Of a stretch of DNA of 64,000 bases, positions 35,537-45,384 are shown piece after piece; the first letter of the stretch is position 1, and each line of letters begins with the position of its first letter. The position numbers were made by a program, and so were the translations under genes. The DNA is from Pseudolactococcus insecticola (GTDB taxonomy: Bacteria; Bacillota; Bacilli; Lactobacillales; Streptococcaceae): contig NZ_BLLH01000004.1 in assembly GCF_011170065.1 (NCBI RefSeq), forward strand, positions 78,094-142,093. Direction: 5' to 3'. The notes below the pieces were generated by a model. It saw nothing but the letters and a program-made list of their open reading frames with translations. It was not told the origin of the DNA and did no database searches.

Positions 35537-36331
35537 ATGGCTAAAATAATTTTACTAGAAAAAAAGAAACGTTTATACAAAGTTGGCTTTGATAATGACC
35601 GCACGATATATGTGACAGAAGACACCATTGTCAAATTTTTTCTATCAAAAGGGGCAGCGTTTGATGACGCAGAAATTTCTGAAATCTCAGAATTTGCGGC
35701 CTTTTCTCGTGGGAAAAATCTGGGCTTGTACTATATTTCTTTTAAACAGCGCACCAAAAACGAAGTCATTCGGTATTTGATTGATCATGAGATTCCAAAT
35801 GCTCAGATTGCGCGAATCATCGACGAATTAGAAAGCACTCGCTTCATTGACGACGAGGCCTATGCTGAGTCTTTTATCCGTGGCAAGATTCTTGGCAAGT
35901 CGTCTGGACCTTATAAAATCCGTCAGAAACTGAGCGAAAAAGGACTTGACAAGGCGCTTATCAGTGAAAAATTGGACGAACTTTATGACGAGGAAACGCA
36001 GGTGGATGTCGCCTACCATCTGGCTGAAAAACTCGTCATGAGCAAGTACAGTCGCTTGCCACTCAAGGCACTCAAGCTCAAAATCACGACCAATCTGACC
36101 AGCAAAGGCTTTTCCTATGACATCAGCAGGCTTGCAATCGAGCAGTTAGAACTCGAATCTGACGAGGAAAATGAATCCGAACTGCTGCAAAAAGAACTCG
36201 AAAAGCTCCTTCGCAAGTACAGCCGCAACTATGACGGCTACGACCTCAAACAACGTGTGACAAATGCGCTCGCACGTAAAGGATTTGACTTTGACGTCAT
36301 CAACCGCGAGCTCAGAGAGATTGATTTTTAG
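35537..36331 (+). CDS. recX: RecX regulator of RecA
   Basis: 264 residues of repeated three-helix RecX modules. It binds RecA filaments and limits their activity. Module signatures include FKQRTKNEVIRYLIDHEIPNA, SGPYKIRQKLSEKGL and DGYDLKQRVTNALARKGFDF. The start is taken as ATG 35537 (MAKIILLEKKK). An earlier in-frame ATG (35528) lies inside the -10 box and cannot be transcribed from it. There is no clear Shine-Dalgarno, so the mRNA is likely leaderless. The 3' end overlaps the convergent pseudouridine synthase gene by 4 nt. Confidence 0.92.
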   Translation: MAKIILLEKKKRLYKVGFDNDRTIYVTEDTIVKFFLSKGAAFDDAEISEISEFAAFSRGKNLGLYYISFKQRTKNEVIRYLIDHEIPNAQIARIIDELESTRFIDDEAYAESFIRGKILGKSSGPYKIRQKLSEKGLDKALISEKLDELYDEETQVDVAYHLAEKLVMSKYSRLPLKALKLKITTNLTSKGFSYDISRLAIEQLELESDEENESELLQKELEKLLRKYSRNYDGYDLKQRVTNALARKGFDFDVINRELREIDF

Positions 36332-37035
36332 TTAAAAAATGGTGCAAGACTTCTGATTTCTGAGCTCGTCAGATTACGATATTGGCCAGCAGAAAGCGTT
36401 TCATCTAGCTCAATTGGCCCGATCTTTTGACGTGTCAAACGCGCAACTAACTTTCCTGTACTCAGAAACATTTTCCGGATCTGACGGTTCTTACCCTCAA
36501 TAATCGTGACACGTGCGCGATGTTCTGACAGGATGACAAGCTCTGACGGGGCAAGCGCCACATTGCCATCAATCACAAGGCCTTGTTTGAACGCTGTAAC
36601 GTCATCTGCTGACAGTGACTCTTTCGTCTCGACTTCGTAGACTTTTGTAACATGCGCCTCGGGCTTTGTGAGATTTCTTGCGAGTTTACCATTATCCGTC
36701 AAAAGTAACAAGCCTTCAGACAAGAAATCCAGCCGCCCGATGATGGCAAGTCCTTTCTTATCCACGCTATCTGGCAATAGATCCAGCACCGTTTTCAAGT
36801 GTGCATCTTTATTTGCTGACAGGATTCTGACAGGCTTATTCAGCATGAGGTAGCGGTGTGGCGGGAAGGTGATTGTTTTCCCATCTAGTGTCAACTGATT
36901 CACTGCAGCGTCCAGCTGAAAATTCAGTGCCCGAACGACTTTACCATCGACCGTCACCCGATCTGCACGTAGGTATTTTTTTACGTCAGACTTTTCAAGG
37001 GCACCATAAGTCACTAAAATTTCATCAATTCGCAT
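36328..37035 (-). CDS. rsuA: 16S rRNA pseudouridine synthase, RsuA type
   Basis: 235-residue pseudouridine synthase. An N-terminal S4 RNA-binding domain (residues about 1-55) is followed by the catalytic domain with GRLDFLSEGLLLLT, where the Asp is the nucleophile (about residue 102). GKNRQIRKMF is the conserved later motif. The RsuA/RluB/E/F family is certain. The exact site (16S U516 expected) is by analogy. AGGA precedes ATG 37035. The gene converges on recX with a 4-nt overlap and no terminator between. Confidence 0.88.
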   Translation of the reverse strand: MRIDEILVTYGALEKSDVKKYLRADRVTVDGKVVRALNFQLDAAVNQLTLDGKTITFPPHRYLMLNKPVRILSANKDAHLKTVLDLLPDSVDKKGLAIIGRLDFLSEGLLLLTDNGKLARNLTKPEAHVTKVYEVETKESLSADDVTAFKQGLVIDGNVALAPSELVILSEHRARVTIIEGKNRQIRKMFLSTGKLVARLTRQKIGPIELDETLSAGQYRNLTSSEIRSLAPFFN

Positions 37036-37052
37036 ATTTACGTTCCTATTTC

Positions 37053-37081
37053 TTGACCTTTTTTGACTTTTAAAATATAAT
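37053..37081 (+). promoter_or_regulatory. promoter of DUF960 gene
   Basis: TTGACC (37053-37058), 17 bp, TATAAT (37076-37081). A minus-strand TATAAT (37085-37090) for rsuA lies within the same stretch. Confidence 0.65.
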
Positions 37082-37154
37082 CTAATTATACAAGATTTTA
37101 TAGACTTTTGATAAAATTTTTATTTCCCAAGAAAAGATAAAGCGAGGTAAATCT

Positions 37155-37466
37155 ATGGCTTTTACAAATACAATCGCGCGTTATGCGAGTTTCGGCACCA
37201 TTCAAACCATACCAGGCGAGATTATTGACAGTTTTTGGATGATCATCGACAATAATCTCAAAGGTGTTTTCGTATTGGAGCCGATGATTAACTTTGAGCT
37301 GATGAACAATGATGGCTCCCTGTCTATCCGTTTTTCACAGGACGACGACCCTGATACTGCCATCGTGATTGATTTCAACTACGAGTTTGACAGCAGCTGG
37401 CCGACACTTTTTCACGCCGTGGATAACATGGGCCGTGAAACAATCATGACACCAATGGAAGTCTAA
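37155..37466 (+). CDS. DUF960 family protein
   Basis: 103-residue soluble protein of the DUF960 family (MAFTNTIARYASFGTIQTIP start, then GEIIDSFWMIIDNNLKGV, and RFSQDDDPDTAIVIDF). Function is unknown in all species. GAGG lies upstream of ATG 37155. The long leader of about 65 nt shows nothing obvious. It is monocistronic between its own promoter and a terminator. Confidence 0.85.
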   Translation: MAFTNTIARYASFGTIQTIPGEIIDSFWMIIDNNLKGVFVLEPMINFELMNNDGSLSIRFSQDDDPDTAIVIDFNYEFDSSWPTLFHAVDNMGRETIMTPMEV

Positions 37467-37468
37467 GC

Positions 37469-37497
37469 AAAAACTGGCGATGTCGTCAGTTTTTTTG
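37469..37497 (+). terminator. terminator of DUF960 gene
   Basis: AAAACTG...CAGTTTT with inner CGA/TCG pairing and a T run. Confidence 0.8.
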
Positions 37498-37501
37498 TAT
37501 A

Positions 37502-37530
37502 CAAAAACAGACACCCGAGAGTATCTGTCA
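37502..37530 (-). terminator. terminator of rpsF-ssb-rpsR
   Basis: Minus strand ACAGATAC, loop, GTGTCTGT (one mismatch), then TTTTTG. Confidence 0.75.
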
Positions 37531-37537
37531 CTTTGTC

Positions 37538-37783
37538 TTATTCAGAATCATTTGCTACGAATGGTAGCAAAGCCATGATACGTGCGCGTTTGATCGCTGT
37601 TACCACTTTACGTTGGTTTTTAGCTGATGTACCAGTCACGCGACGTGGCAAAATTTTACCACGTTCAGAGATGAAACGTTTCAAAAGCTCAGTGTCTTTG
37701 TAGTCGACGTTTTCGATTTTGTTAGCTGCGATAAAGTCAACTTTTTTGCGGCGTTTGAAGCCACCACGACGTTGTTGTGCCAT
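37538..37783 (-). CDS. rpsR: 30S ribosomal protein S18
   Basis: 81-residue small-subunit protein. [20 protein letters not shown] at the start and [20 protein letters not shown] are standard S18 signatures. It lacks zinc-binding cysteines. GGAG lies upstream of ATG 37783. It is the third gene of rpsF-ssb-rpsR. S18 pairs with S6 in the ribosome platform. Confidence 0.98.
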   Translation of the reverse strand: MAQQRRGGFKRRKKVDFIAANKIENVDYKDTELLKRFISERGKILPRRVTGTSAKNQRKVVTAIKRARIMALLPFVANDSE

Positions 37784-37833
37784 GTTATTTCTCCTTATAT
37801 TATTCTGTTTTGGCGCGAGGCGCCTTCATGTGA

Positions 37834-38346
37834 TTAAAAGGGCAGATCATCATCGCTCAGGTTCATAGGTGTGCCCCCAGAAAACGGATCGCTATCGCGA
37901 CCGAAATCGGGTGTACTTGCTGAACTCTGAGTTTGTGACGGCTGATTGCCACCGAAGTTTGAAGTGTTAGGTTGAGACGGTGTAGGTGTATAGCCTCCAC
38001 CAGTTTGACCGCCACCATCACGCGCTGCACGACTTTCAAGCATTTGGAAATTATCAGCAACAACCTCTGTCACGTAAACACGTTGACCTTGGGTATTCTC
38101 ATAATTACGCGTTTGGATGCGCCCGGTAATCCCTAGAAGCGCACCTTTTTTTGCCCAATTTGCTAGATTTTCTGCAGACTGACGCCAGATGACAACGTTT
38201 ATAAAATCCGCCTCGCGCTCACCATTCGCATTTTTGAATTGACGATTTACCGCAAGGGTAAATGTCGCAACTGCTTGGTTTTGCGGTGTATAGCGAAGTT
38301 CAACGTCTTTAGTCAAACGACCCACTAAAACAACATTATTAATCAT
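37834..38346 (-). CDS. ssb: single-stranded DNA-binding protein
   Basis: 170-residue SSB. The OB fold spans residues 1-105 ([19 protein letters not shown] start), then a flexible Gly/Gln/Ser/Thr-rich linker and the acidic tip DDDLPF that recruits partner proteins. Location between rpsF and rpsR marks it as the main housekeeping SSB rather than a competence or phage copy. Confidence 0.97.
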   Translation of the reverse strand: MINNVVLVGRLTKDVELRYTPQNQAVATFTLAVNRQFKNANGEREADFINVVIWRQSAENLANWAKKGALLGITGRIQTRNYENTQGQRVYVTEVVADNFQMLESRAARDGGGQTGGGYTPTPSQPNTSNFGGNQPSQTQSSASTPDFGRDSDPFSGGTPMNLSDDDLPF

Positions 38347-38397
38347 GTTTAGTCCTTCCTGATTACTGTAAGTTAAGCATTAGCGCTAAGCGGCTAA

Positions 38398-38691
38398 TTA
38401 AGCTTCTACTTTAGTAATCATGTGACGCAAGATGTCGTCGTTGATTTTTGCAAGACGGTCGAACTCGCTTGTTGCAGCTGAAGCAGGGTCTGCTTCAAGT
38501 GTGACAAGACGGTACAAACCTTCACGAAAATCGTTGATTTCATACGCAAGACGACGTTTTTCCCAATCTTTTGATTCAGAAATAGTAGCACCATTTTCTG
38601 TCAAAATACCGTCAAAACGCTCAACAAGCGCTGCTTTCGCATCTTCGTCAATGTTCGGACGAATAATGTAGAGAATTTCGTACTTAGTCAT
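38398..38691 (-). CDS. rpsF: 30S ribosomal protein S6
   Basis: 97-residue S6 ([19 protein letters not shown] start; [16 protein letters not shown] motif). First gene of rpsF-ssb-rpsR, with GGAGG before ATG 38691. The leader contains a stem CCCGAGC/GCTCGGG (about 38720-38738) and a second stem GTGAG/CTCAC, in the position where many bacteria carry an S6:S18 autoregulatory RNA element. Confidence 0.98.
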   Translation of the reverse strand: MTKYEILYIIRPNIDEDAKAALVERFDGILTENGATISESKDWEKRRLAYEINDFREGLYRLVTLEADPASAATSEFDRLAKINDDILRHMITKVEA

Positions 38692-38714
38692 TGATGTTTC
38701 CTCCTTTTGGTCTA

Positions 38715-38772
38715 ATGACCCGAGCCGATTGCTCGGGTAAGTGAGGGATACTCACAAGATATTATTATACCA
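38715..38772 (-). promoter_or_regulatory. rpsF promoter and structured leader
   Basis: Extended -10 TGGTATAAT (box 38764-38769). The leader then has GTGAG/CTCAC and CCCGAGC/GCTCGGG stems before the ribosome site. It is a candidate S6:S18 binding leader. The conserved bulge was not confirmed. Confidence 0.5.
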
Positions 38773-38811
38773 CAACTTTCAGTTATTTTGCAAGCTTTTA
38801 ACATTTCCAAT

Positions 38812-38850
38812 AAAAAATACCTCAAGAAAGCTCCTGAGACATTTTTTGCT
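38812..38850 (-). terminator. terminator of uppP
   Basis: A/T-flanked hairpin, AAAAAATACCTCA against TGAGACATTTTTT, downstream of uppP. Confidence 0.7.
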
Positions 38851-38856
38851 ATATCA

Positions 38857-39693
38857 TCAGCCACCAAAAACAGCTGAAATCCCTGCATAAACAAGCAAGA
38901 TAACACCTAAAACGATGCGGTATTTCCCAAAGAAAGTAAAATCGTGTTTTTTGATATAATCCATCAAGAATCTGATGACAACGATCGATACCCCAAAAGC
39001 CGTGGCACAGGCCACGATGAGAATGCTAAACTGATAAAAACTCATGCCCTGACCACTCAACGCAAACTTGACAATCTTAAGCAAACTAGCACCAAACATG
39101 ACAGGAATCCCTAAGAAAAAGGTAAATTCAGTCGCAACAAATCGTGATGCACCGAGTAAAATAGCACCTAAAATCGTCACGCCAGAACGCGACGTCCCTG
39201 GCATGAGCGACAATACTTGGATGAGACCGATATAAAAAGCAAATTTATACGGCATCCTGTCCAGATCAACTAAACTATCTGGCCGCGTTTTCGCCCATTT
39301 TTCCACATAGATAAAAGCGACGCCGTAAATGATCAGCATAAAAGCAATCGGCACAAACTTGTGAAAATGTAGGTCCAACCAGTCATCAAGCGGCAAACCA
39401 ATAATGATAGCTGGGATACACGCAATAATCACCTTGAGCCAGAGTTGCCACGTCAGCTGCGTCTCACGCGGCGTTTTATCACGATCAAACGGGTTGAGTT
39501 TCTTAAAATAAATCACAACAACCGCAAGAATTGCGCCAAGCTGAATCACGACGTTAAACATATTCATAAACTCTGTTGACTGTTTGAGCTTGATAAACTC
39601 ATCTGCGAGAATCAAATGCCCTGTCGAGCTGATGGGCAGCCACTCGGTGATGCCCTCGATGATACCTAATATGATTGCTTTTATAAATTCCAT
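38857..39693 (-). CDS. uppP: undecaprenyl-diphosphatase
   Basis: 278-residue membrane phosphatase (BacA family) that recycles undecaprenyl diphosphate for cell-wall synthesis and gives bacitracin tolerance. [14 protein letters not shown] (about residues 14-27) and PGTSRSG (about 164-170) are the two active-site loops. Eight or so helices follow the family pattern. AGGA lies before ATG 39693, and an extended -10 TGATATAAT is at 39728-39736. The polyprenyl carrier it recycles is a product of the isoprenoid pathway that includes ispD and ispF. Confidence 0.96.
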   Translation of the reverse strand: MEFIKAIILGIIEGITEWLPISSTGHLILADEFIKLKQSTEFMNMFNVVIQLGAILAVVVIYFKKLNPFDRDKTPRETQLTWQLWLKVIIACIPAIIIGLPLDDWLDLHFHKFVPIAFMLIIYGVAFIYVEKWAKTRPDSLVDLDRMPYKFAFYIGLIQVLSLMPGTSRSGVTILGAILLGASRFVATEFTFFLGIPVMFGASLLKIVKFALSGQGMSFYQFSILIVACATAFGVSIVVIRFLMDYIKKHDFTFFGKYRIVLGVILLVYAGISAVFGG

Positions 39694-39804
39694 GAGTTTT
39701 CCTTTAATTTTTGTTCTTGGTCTCTTTATTATATCAGAAATCAGTCTGTTTTTGCGAATTTTTCCTGGTAAACATGATTAGATTATATTTTCGGCGCATC
39801 TATA

Positions 39805-39833
39805 TTGAAAATTCAGTCAATTTTTAGTAGAAT
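39805..39833 (+). promoter_or_regulatory. promoter of the glutamine-type ABC transporter
   Basis: TTGAAA (39805-39810), 17 bp, TAGAAT (39828-39833). Confidence 0.65.
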
Positions 39834-39869
39834 TGAGAAGACTATAAAATTCAAACTAGAAAGAGATTT

Positions 39870-41471
39870 ATGAAAAAACTACTTAAAGTAATAGCAGCTG
39901 TTTTGATGGTTGCAAGCGTTGTCGCGCCAATTGCAATCACAAAAGTGCAAGCAGACAGCTCAAACGAGTTCCGTGTCGGCATGGAGGCCGGTTATCCGCC
40001 GTTTAACTGGACACAAAAAACTCAGGCAAATGGTGCAGTCAAAATCGACGGCAGCAACCAATACGCCAATGGTTATGACGTGCAAATTTCTAAAAAAATT
40101 GCTGACAAACTCGGTAAAAAGCTTGTCATTGTCAAAACGAAATGGGACGGCCTTGTTCCTGCGCTAACTTCTGGTAAGATTGACGCCATTATTGCTGGGA
40201 TGAGCCCAACTGCTGAGCGCAAACAAACTATCGACTTCTCGCAAAACTACTATACTAGTCAGCTTGTCATCGTGACACGAAAAGATAGCAAATACGCTGA
40301 TGCAACAAGCCTCGCTGACTTCAAAGGTGCAAAAATCACTGGTCAGCAAGGAACCTTCCACTATAACTTGATTCCACAAATTCCTGGCGTCAAGCAAGAA
40401 CCTGCTATGGGCGACTTTTCAGCCATGCGGGTGGCGCTTGAGGCTGGTACCATTGACGGCTATGTCGGTGAACGTCCTGAAGGCATCACTGCTGAAACGA
40501 AAAATCCCAAGTTTAAAATGGTAACCTTCTCTGAAGGTAGTGGTTTCAAGACCAATCCTGAGGACACACAAACTGCGGTTGGTGTCAAAAAAGGCGACAA
40601 GGACCTCCCTAAGATCAATGAAGTTTTGTCAGAAATGAGTCAAGCTGATCAGACTAAGATCATGGACGAAATGGTGGCGCTCCAAGCACATCCAAATAAA
40701 ACAACTGGTTTTTGGGGTCAGGTATCTGACATCATCAAAAACAACGGTAGTGACTTTGTCCGTGCTGCCGGTATGACACTTTTCATCTCGATTATCGGAA
40801 CAATTATCGGGACAGGTATCGGACTTTTGATTGGCGTCTTTCGGACGGCTAAAAAGTCTGCTAATCGTGGGATTGCTGTCATTCAAACAGTGATTGGCTG
40901 GATTATTAATGTCTATGTTGAGATTTTCCGTGGGACGCCTATGATCGTACAAGCCATGGTCATCTACTATGGTTCGGCACAATTCCTTGGTATTTCCATG
41001 GATAAGACGCTCGCTGCCTTGATTATCGTGTCCATCAACACGGGTGCTTATATGAGTGAAATTGTTCGCGGTGGCATTTTCGCCGTTGATAAAGGACAGT
41101 TTGAGGCTGCAAGCGCACTGGGCATGAGTCACGGTCAAACCATGCGCAAAATCGTCCTGCCACAGGTTATCCGCAACATTCTCCCTGCAACGGGTAATGA
41201 GTTCGTCATTAACATCAAAGACACGTCTGTTTTGAACGTGATCTCAATCACCGAGCTCTTCTTCCAAGGGAATACCGTGGCGCAGCAAAACTATCAATAT
41301 TTCCAAACTTTCACCGTGATTGCTGCGATTTACTTTATCCTGACCTTTACAATCACACGCATCTTGCGCCTAGTTGAACGCCGACTGGATTCAGAAAATT
41401 ACACGACGGGTGCTAATCAAATGCAACTGCCACTAAAAGAAGCAACAATTGAGCTAGGAGGCGAAAAATGA
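39870..41471 (+). CDS. amino acid ABC transporter, fused substrate-binding and permease protein
   Basis: 533 residues. A signal/anchor segment (residues 1-29, ending KVQA) is followed by one type II periplasmic-binding domain (about 32-265) and a permease domain with about five helices (from about 300). [20 protein letters not shown] is the EAA loop that docks the ATPase. Fused binding-permease proteins of this kind are the GlnP type. L. lactis GlnP has two binding domains, while this one has a single domain. Ligands are probably glutamine, glutamate or another polar amino acid. The stop overlaps the ATPase start (ATGA). Confidence 0.92.
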   Translation: MKKLLKVIAAVLMVASVVAPIAITKVQADSSNEFRVGMEAGYPPFNWTQKTQANGAVKIDGSNQYANGYDVQISKKIADKLGKKLVIVKTKWDGLVPALTSGKIDAIIAGMSPTAERKQTIDFSQNYYTSQLVIVTRKDSKYADATSLADFKGAKITGQQGTFHYNLIPQIPGVKQEPAMGDFSAMRVALEAGTIDGYVGERPEGITAETKNPKFKMVTFSEGSGFKTNPEDTQTAVGVKKGDKDLPKINEVLSEMSQADQTKIMDEMVALQAHPNKTTGFWGQVSDIIKNNGSDFVRAAGMTLFISIIGTIIGTGIGLLIGVFRTAKKSANRGIAVIQTVIGWIINVYVEIFRGTPMIVQAMVIYYGSAQFLGISMDKTLAALIIVSINTGAYMSEIVRGGIFAVDKGQFEAASALGMSHGQTMRKIVLPQVIRNILPATGNEFVINIKDTSVLNVISITELFFQGNTVAQQNYQYFQTFTVIAAIYFILTFTITRILRLVERRLDSENYTTGANQMQLPLKEATIELGGEK

Positions 41472-42208
41472 GCGACGTAATTCTTGACATCAAAAATCTC
41501 AAAAAATCATTTGGCCACAATGAAGTCCTAAAAGACATCCACATGACCGTCGCATCTGGCGAAGTCATCTCGATTATTGGGAGCTCAGGTAGCGGTAAAT
41601 CAACGCTTTTGCGCTCAATCAATCTGCTTGAAACGCCGACGTCTGGTGAGATTCTCTATAAGGGCGAAAATGTGCTCGAAAAAGGCTACGATCTCAACAA
41701 ATATCGCACGCATCTCGGCATGGTTTTTCAGTCATTCAACCTGTTCAACAACCTAAACGTTATTGACAATGTCATCGTGGCACAAACAACGGTGCTCAAA
41801 CGCGACCGCGACGAAGCAAAGAAAATCGCACTTGATAACCTAACTGCTGTTGGCATGGAAAGGTTTGCGAGCGCCAAACCTGCACAGTTATCTGGCGGTC
41901 AAAAACAACGTGTGGCAATTGCACGCGCACTATCTATGAACCCTGACGTCCTGCTGTTTGACGAGCCTACAAGTGCGCTCGATCCAGAAATGGTCGGCGA
42001 AGTACTGAAAACGATGAAAGAACTCGCTGGAAGCGGTCTGACTATGGTCATCGTGACGCACGAGATGGCCTTTGCGCGCGAAGTGTCTGATCGTGTCATT
42101 TTCATGGACAAGGGTGTCGTCGCTGAAAGTGGCACACCTGAGGAAATCTTTGTGACACCAAAAGAAGAACGCACAAAAGAATTTTTGACACGCTTTTTAA
42201 AAGACTAG
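41468..42208 (+). CDS. glnQ: amino acid ABC transporter ATP-binding protein, GlnQ type
   Basis: 246-residue ABC ATPase. Walker A is GSSGSGKST at about residues 38-46, the signature is LSGGQKQR at about 140-147, and Walker B is [14 protein letters not shown] at about 161-174, followed by the switch His in VTHEMAFA. It drives the fused binding-permease protein encoded immediately upstream. The 4-nt gene overlap indicates coupling. The symbol is by family and context. Relatives serve other polar amino acids. Confidence 0.92.
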   Translation: MSDVILDIKNLKKSFGHNEVLKDIHMTVASGEVISIIGSSGSGKSTLLRSINLLETPTSGEILYKGENVLEKGYDLNKYRTHLGMVFQSFNLFNNLNVIDNVIVAQTTVLKRDRDEAKKIALDNLTAVGMERFASAKPAQLSGGQKQRVAIARALSMNPDVLLFDEPTSALDPEMVGEVLKTMKELAGSGLTMVIVTHEMAFAREVSDRVIFMDKGVVAESGTPEEIFVTPKEERTKEFLTRFLKD

Positions 42209-42227
42209 GCTAGAATTAGCTGCAATA

Positions 42228-42271
42228 ATAAAAAATAGTTCTGACGAACTTAACGTCAGAACTATTTTTTA
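42228..42271. terminator. bidirectional terminator, glnQ / APC permease
   Basis: AAAAAATAGTTCTGACG and its exact complement, with a 7-nt loop, between convergent genes. Confidence 0.93.
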
Positions 42272-43611
42272 CGGCTTTGAATGCGATAAAATACAGGAAT
42301 GCCAATCAGCGTCACAAGTACACTTACGAGCGATGATATGGTCGTAAGTGGATTGGTCAGATTACTATAAAGGATGTACACTGCACCTGCGATAGCAATG
42401 AGTGGTGTGATAGGATAGCCGATGACTTTATAACTGCGTTCGGCATCCGGTCGCGTTTTTCTCAGCCTGAAAACGGCGATAAACAGCAGACCGTAAAATG
42501 CCCAGGATGAAAACACAGCAAGGTCACTCAGGATATTGAAAGCTTGCGATGAAACGAGGTTGACTAGCATCAAAAGAACAGCCATGATGACAATGATACC
42601 GCCTGCACGCATCGGAATGGCGTTTTTATTTAGCTTTGAAAAATAGTTTGAAAATGGCAGATTTCCTTCTGCTGCTAGAGCATATGGCACACGGATGGCT
42701 GTAAAACTGTACCCATTTAAGGCGCCGTAGACTGAAATCAAGATACCAACCGTGACAAACTTGCCACCAATTTTCCCAAAAATCATCTGCGCCACTTCAC
42801 TTGCGGTGTTATTATTGCCCATAATCTCGTGAATGGGCATGTGACGCAACATCACGAGCGAGACTAGCAGATAGACAACTGCGATGGTCATGAGACCTGC
42901 AGACAGCGATAAAGGCAAGTCGCGCTTGGGCTTCTTGAGTTCGCCTGCGATATTGCCGATGCCAATCCAACCGTCAAAAGCGAACATGGCGGCGACGATA
43001 GCTGACCCAACACCTAAAACAGGGTTGATGCCATCTCCCGCCTCAAGTGGCAGGAGATGAAACTGGACCTCTGACTTACTCAGCAAGCCAAAAATGACAA
43101 TCAGCGCGATCGGAATCAGCTTAATCACCGTTAGCAGCGAATGTGCGCGACTTGCAAACTTGGTACCGAGTGAGTTGATTATTAAAATCGTTGCAAAAAC
43201 GAGAATGGCAACAGGGACATTGTGCGTGGCGTCGGATTTTATCCCAAACAGGTTGTTAAACTGCGTCGCCCAAATGATAGCAAGGCCTGCGATGTTAGCT
43301 GGATAATAAATCAGCGTCTGTACCCAGCCAAAAAGAAAGCCCCAGAGCTTACCAAAAGCGTGCTCTAGATATTTGACGCCACCGCCCGTTTCTGGAAATA
43401 AGGTACCTAGTTCAGCCACGGTCAAGCCACCTGCAACTGTAAAAATAGCTGCAAGCACCCAGGCCAAAATCACTAGATTGGCAGAGCCAGTACGTGATGC
43501 CATGGCTGCGATTTTGAAAAAGACACCCGCCCCGATAACGGTGCCTACAACTGACGAAAGTGCACCTAAAAAGCCAACTTCCCGTTTTAATTCTGTATTT
43601 TTTTGTGACAT
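42262..43611 (-). CDS. APC family amino acid permease
   Basis: 449-residue, 12-helix amino acid permease. The first helix has SSVVGTVIGAGVFFK, the unwound GxG(I/V) substrate site of APC carriers, and VAELGTLFPETGGGVKYLE is the typical second motif. It most resembles the LAT-like SteT (serine/threonine exchanger) branch. The substrate is not determinable. GGGA lies before ATG 43611. The strand is opposite to the adjacent ABC transporter, so the genes are independent. Confidence 0.87.
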   Translation of the reverse strand: MSQKNTELKREVGFLGALSSVVGTVIGAGVFFKIAAMASRTGSANLVILAWVLAAIFTVAGGLTVAELGTLFPETGGGVKYLEHAFGKLWGFLFGWVQTLIYYPANIAGLAIIWATQFNNLFGIKSDATHNVPVAILVFATILIINSLGTKFASRAHSLLTVIKLIPIALIVIFGLLSKSEVQFHLLPLEAGDGINPVLGVGSAIVAAMFAFDGWIGIGNIAGELKKPKRDLPLSLSAGLMTIAVVYLLVSLVMLRHMPIHEIMGNNNTASEVAQMIFGKIGGKFVTVGILISVYGALNGYSFTAIRVPYALAAEGNLPFSNYFSKLNKNAIPMRAGGIIVIMAVLLMLVNLVSSQAFNILSDLAVFSSWAFYGLLFIAVFRLRKTRPDAERSYKVIGYPITPLIAIAGAVYILYSNLTNPLTTISSLVSVLVTLIGIPVFYRIQSRKK

Positions 43612-43728
43612 GTTGTCCCTTTCATTTTGTCCTATAAGGTCTGTTTATAATCATACCAAAAATAAGGCTTGATTGAAACAGATGGGCATTAAAAAAATGC
43701 CATTTCAGACAATTTTTTAGATGGTTGA

Positions 43729-45384
43729 TCAATCTTCGATGACTTCGACCGCATCCCCAAATAAGGCTTGGGCAGCGTCTACTGCATCATTTGTCGCAGG
43801 TTCTGCCGGCTTTTTCATCTCGTCAGACCCTGTTTTTTTGTGACTCTGTGCGTATTCTGTTCTGACGGCTAGCCAGTCGTCATTGGTCAGTGCGATGATT
43901 TCTGGTGCAAAATGCACAATATTAGACATGAAGTTGCCAAATTGAACTTGCAAGTCTTGATTTTGCATGGCTTTTTGGGCGGTAAACTCGCTTTTGAAGG
44001 TCACGACAACAAAGCGTTCTGACGCCGCAACAGCCGATGTATTTTGCAGCATTGACTTGCCAAAGCCGCTGTCAAAGGAGTTGATAACTTCTTCCCAAGC
44101 GTTCTGAATAGCCGTTCGCGCCTCATTTGTCGCCTCACTCAGCGCCTTAAAAACAAAGTCTTTACTGAAGTAACTGCCTGATTTTGAGACGGCTTTTTTG
44201 CTTGTTTTTTCTGGCAATGCTGACTGTGCTGCTTGCGTCGTTTGAAACTCACCAGACTCAAGTTTACTCGTCAAAGCAGCAACCTGTGCCTGCAGATCAG
44301 CAATTACAGCTGAATAGTCGGTACTATCTTGAATTACCGTTTCTGACAATCTCATGGTCATCACGTCAGCTGCTATCTTTTCCTGCGTTGTCTGTTTCAG
44401 TGTTTGCAAGGTTTCCGTTGCTATATCAATCCAGGTGAAAATCTGGGCTTTGCTCACATCAAGCGAAGCGCCTGAAGCTGGCTCTGACTCAGATGCTGGC
44501 TGCATGAGCATGTCACGAAAGTGGCTCATGAGGTCTTCTGTAAAGCGGATCATGTTTTTGCCGTCTGCAAATATGGTGTCTAGCTGAGTGAGTGCCTCCT
44601 CTACCTTTTGCTCGGAAATGGCTGTAATATAAGCGTCAAGCGCCTGACTTGAGATGGCACCCGTCACAAGGAGAGCAACGTCAAGCGTCAGGCCATCCTG
44701 CGCAAAGCTCAGCGCCTGATCAAGCGTCGAGAGGGCATCGCGCATACCGCCATCTGCAGCATTGGCAATCAACTCAACGGCTGCTGCGTCGTAGCTGACA
44801 TTTTCAGCTGTAAGCACATCCGTCAGATGCCGTGCAATGTCAACACTCGTAATAGCGCGAAAAGCAAATCGCTGCACGCGAGACAAAATCGTCGCAGGAA
44901 TTTTTTGAATTTCGGTCGTTGCAAGCACGAAAACGACATTTTCCGTAGGCTCTTCAAGCGTTTTCAAAAGCGCGTTAAACGCACCTGTTGTCAGCATGTG
45001 TACTTCATCAATGATATAGACTTTGTAGGTCGCACGCGACGGGGCATAGGTTGATTTATCACGGATTTCTCGGATTTCATCAACACCGTTGTTTGATGCC
45101 GCATCGAGCTCAATCACGTCTTCGAGCGAGCCATTCGTCACGGCCGTACAAATCTCACAGACATTACAAGGTTCGCCGTCCACTTGATTGGGGCAGTTAA
45201 TAGCTTTGGCGAAAATCTTTGCTGCCGACGTTTTTCCCGTGCCACGTGGTCCTGAAAAAAGGTAGGCATGAGAAATCTGGTTGCTTGTGATCGCATTTTT
45301 TAGCGTTGTGGCAACGACTTCTTGGCCGACCATTTCATCAAAACGCTGACTGCGATACTTGCGATAAAGGGCTTGATAGCTCAT
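43729..45384 (-). CDS. dnaX: DNA polymerase III subunits gamma/tau
   Basis: 551-residue clamp-loader ATPase. Walker A FSGPRGTGKTSAAK is at about residues 43-56, zinc-binding cysteines at about 69-85 (CPNQ...CNVCEIC), and the DEVHML Walker B and sensor regions follow. The C-terminal tau part (about 370-551) is shorter and less conserved. I saw no obvious slippery site, so only full-length product is assumed. Its ATG overlaps the stop of the upstream GAF gene by 4 nt, a streptococcal arrangement. Confidence 0.96.
   Translation of the reverse strand: MSYQALYRKYRSQRFDEMVGQEVVATTLKNAITSNQISHAYLFSGPRGTGKTSAAKIFAKAINCPNQVDGEPCNVCEICTAVTNGSLEDVIELDAASNNGVDEIREIRDKSTYAPSRATYKVYIIDEVHMLTTGAFNALLKTLEEPTENVVFVLATTEIQKIPATILSRVQRFAFRAITSVDIARHLTDVLTAENVSYDAAAVELIANAADGGMRDALSTLDQALSFAQDGLTLDVALLVTGAISSQALDAYITAISEQKVEEALTQLDTIFADGKNMIRFTEDLMSHFRDMLMQPASESEPASGASLDVSKAQIFTWIDIATETLQTLKQTTQEKIAADVMTMRLSETVIQDSTDYSAVIADLQAQVAALTSKLESGEFQTTQAAQSALPEKTSKKAVSKSGSYFSKDFVFKALSEATNEARTAIQNAWEEVINSFDSGFGKSMLQNTSAVAASERFVVVTFKSEFTAQKAMQNQDLQVQFGNFMSNIVHFAPEIIALTNDDWLAVRTEYAQSHKKTGSDEMKKPAEPATNDAVDAAQALFGDAVEVIED

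Noticed and set aside
40629..41138. 169-codon minus-strand frame
   Set aside because: Antisense to the ABC transporter permease region. No family features.
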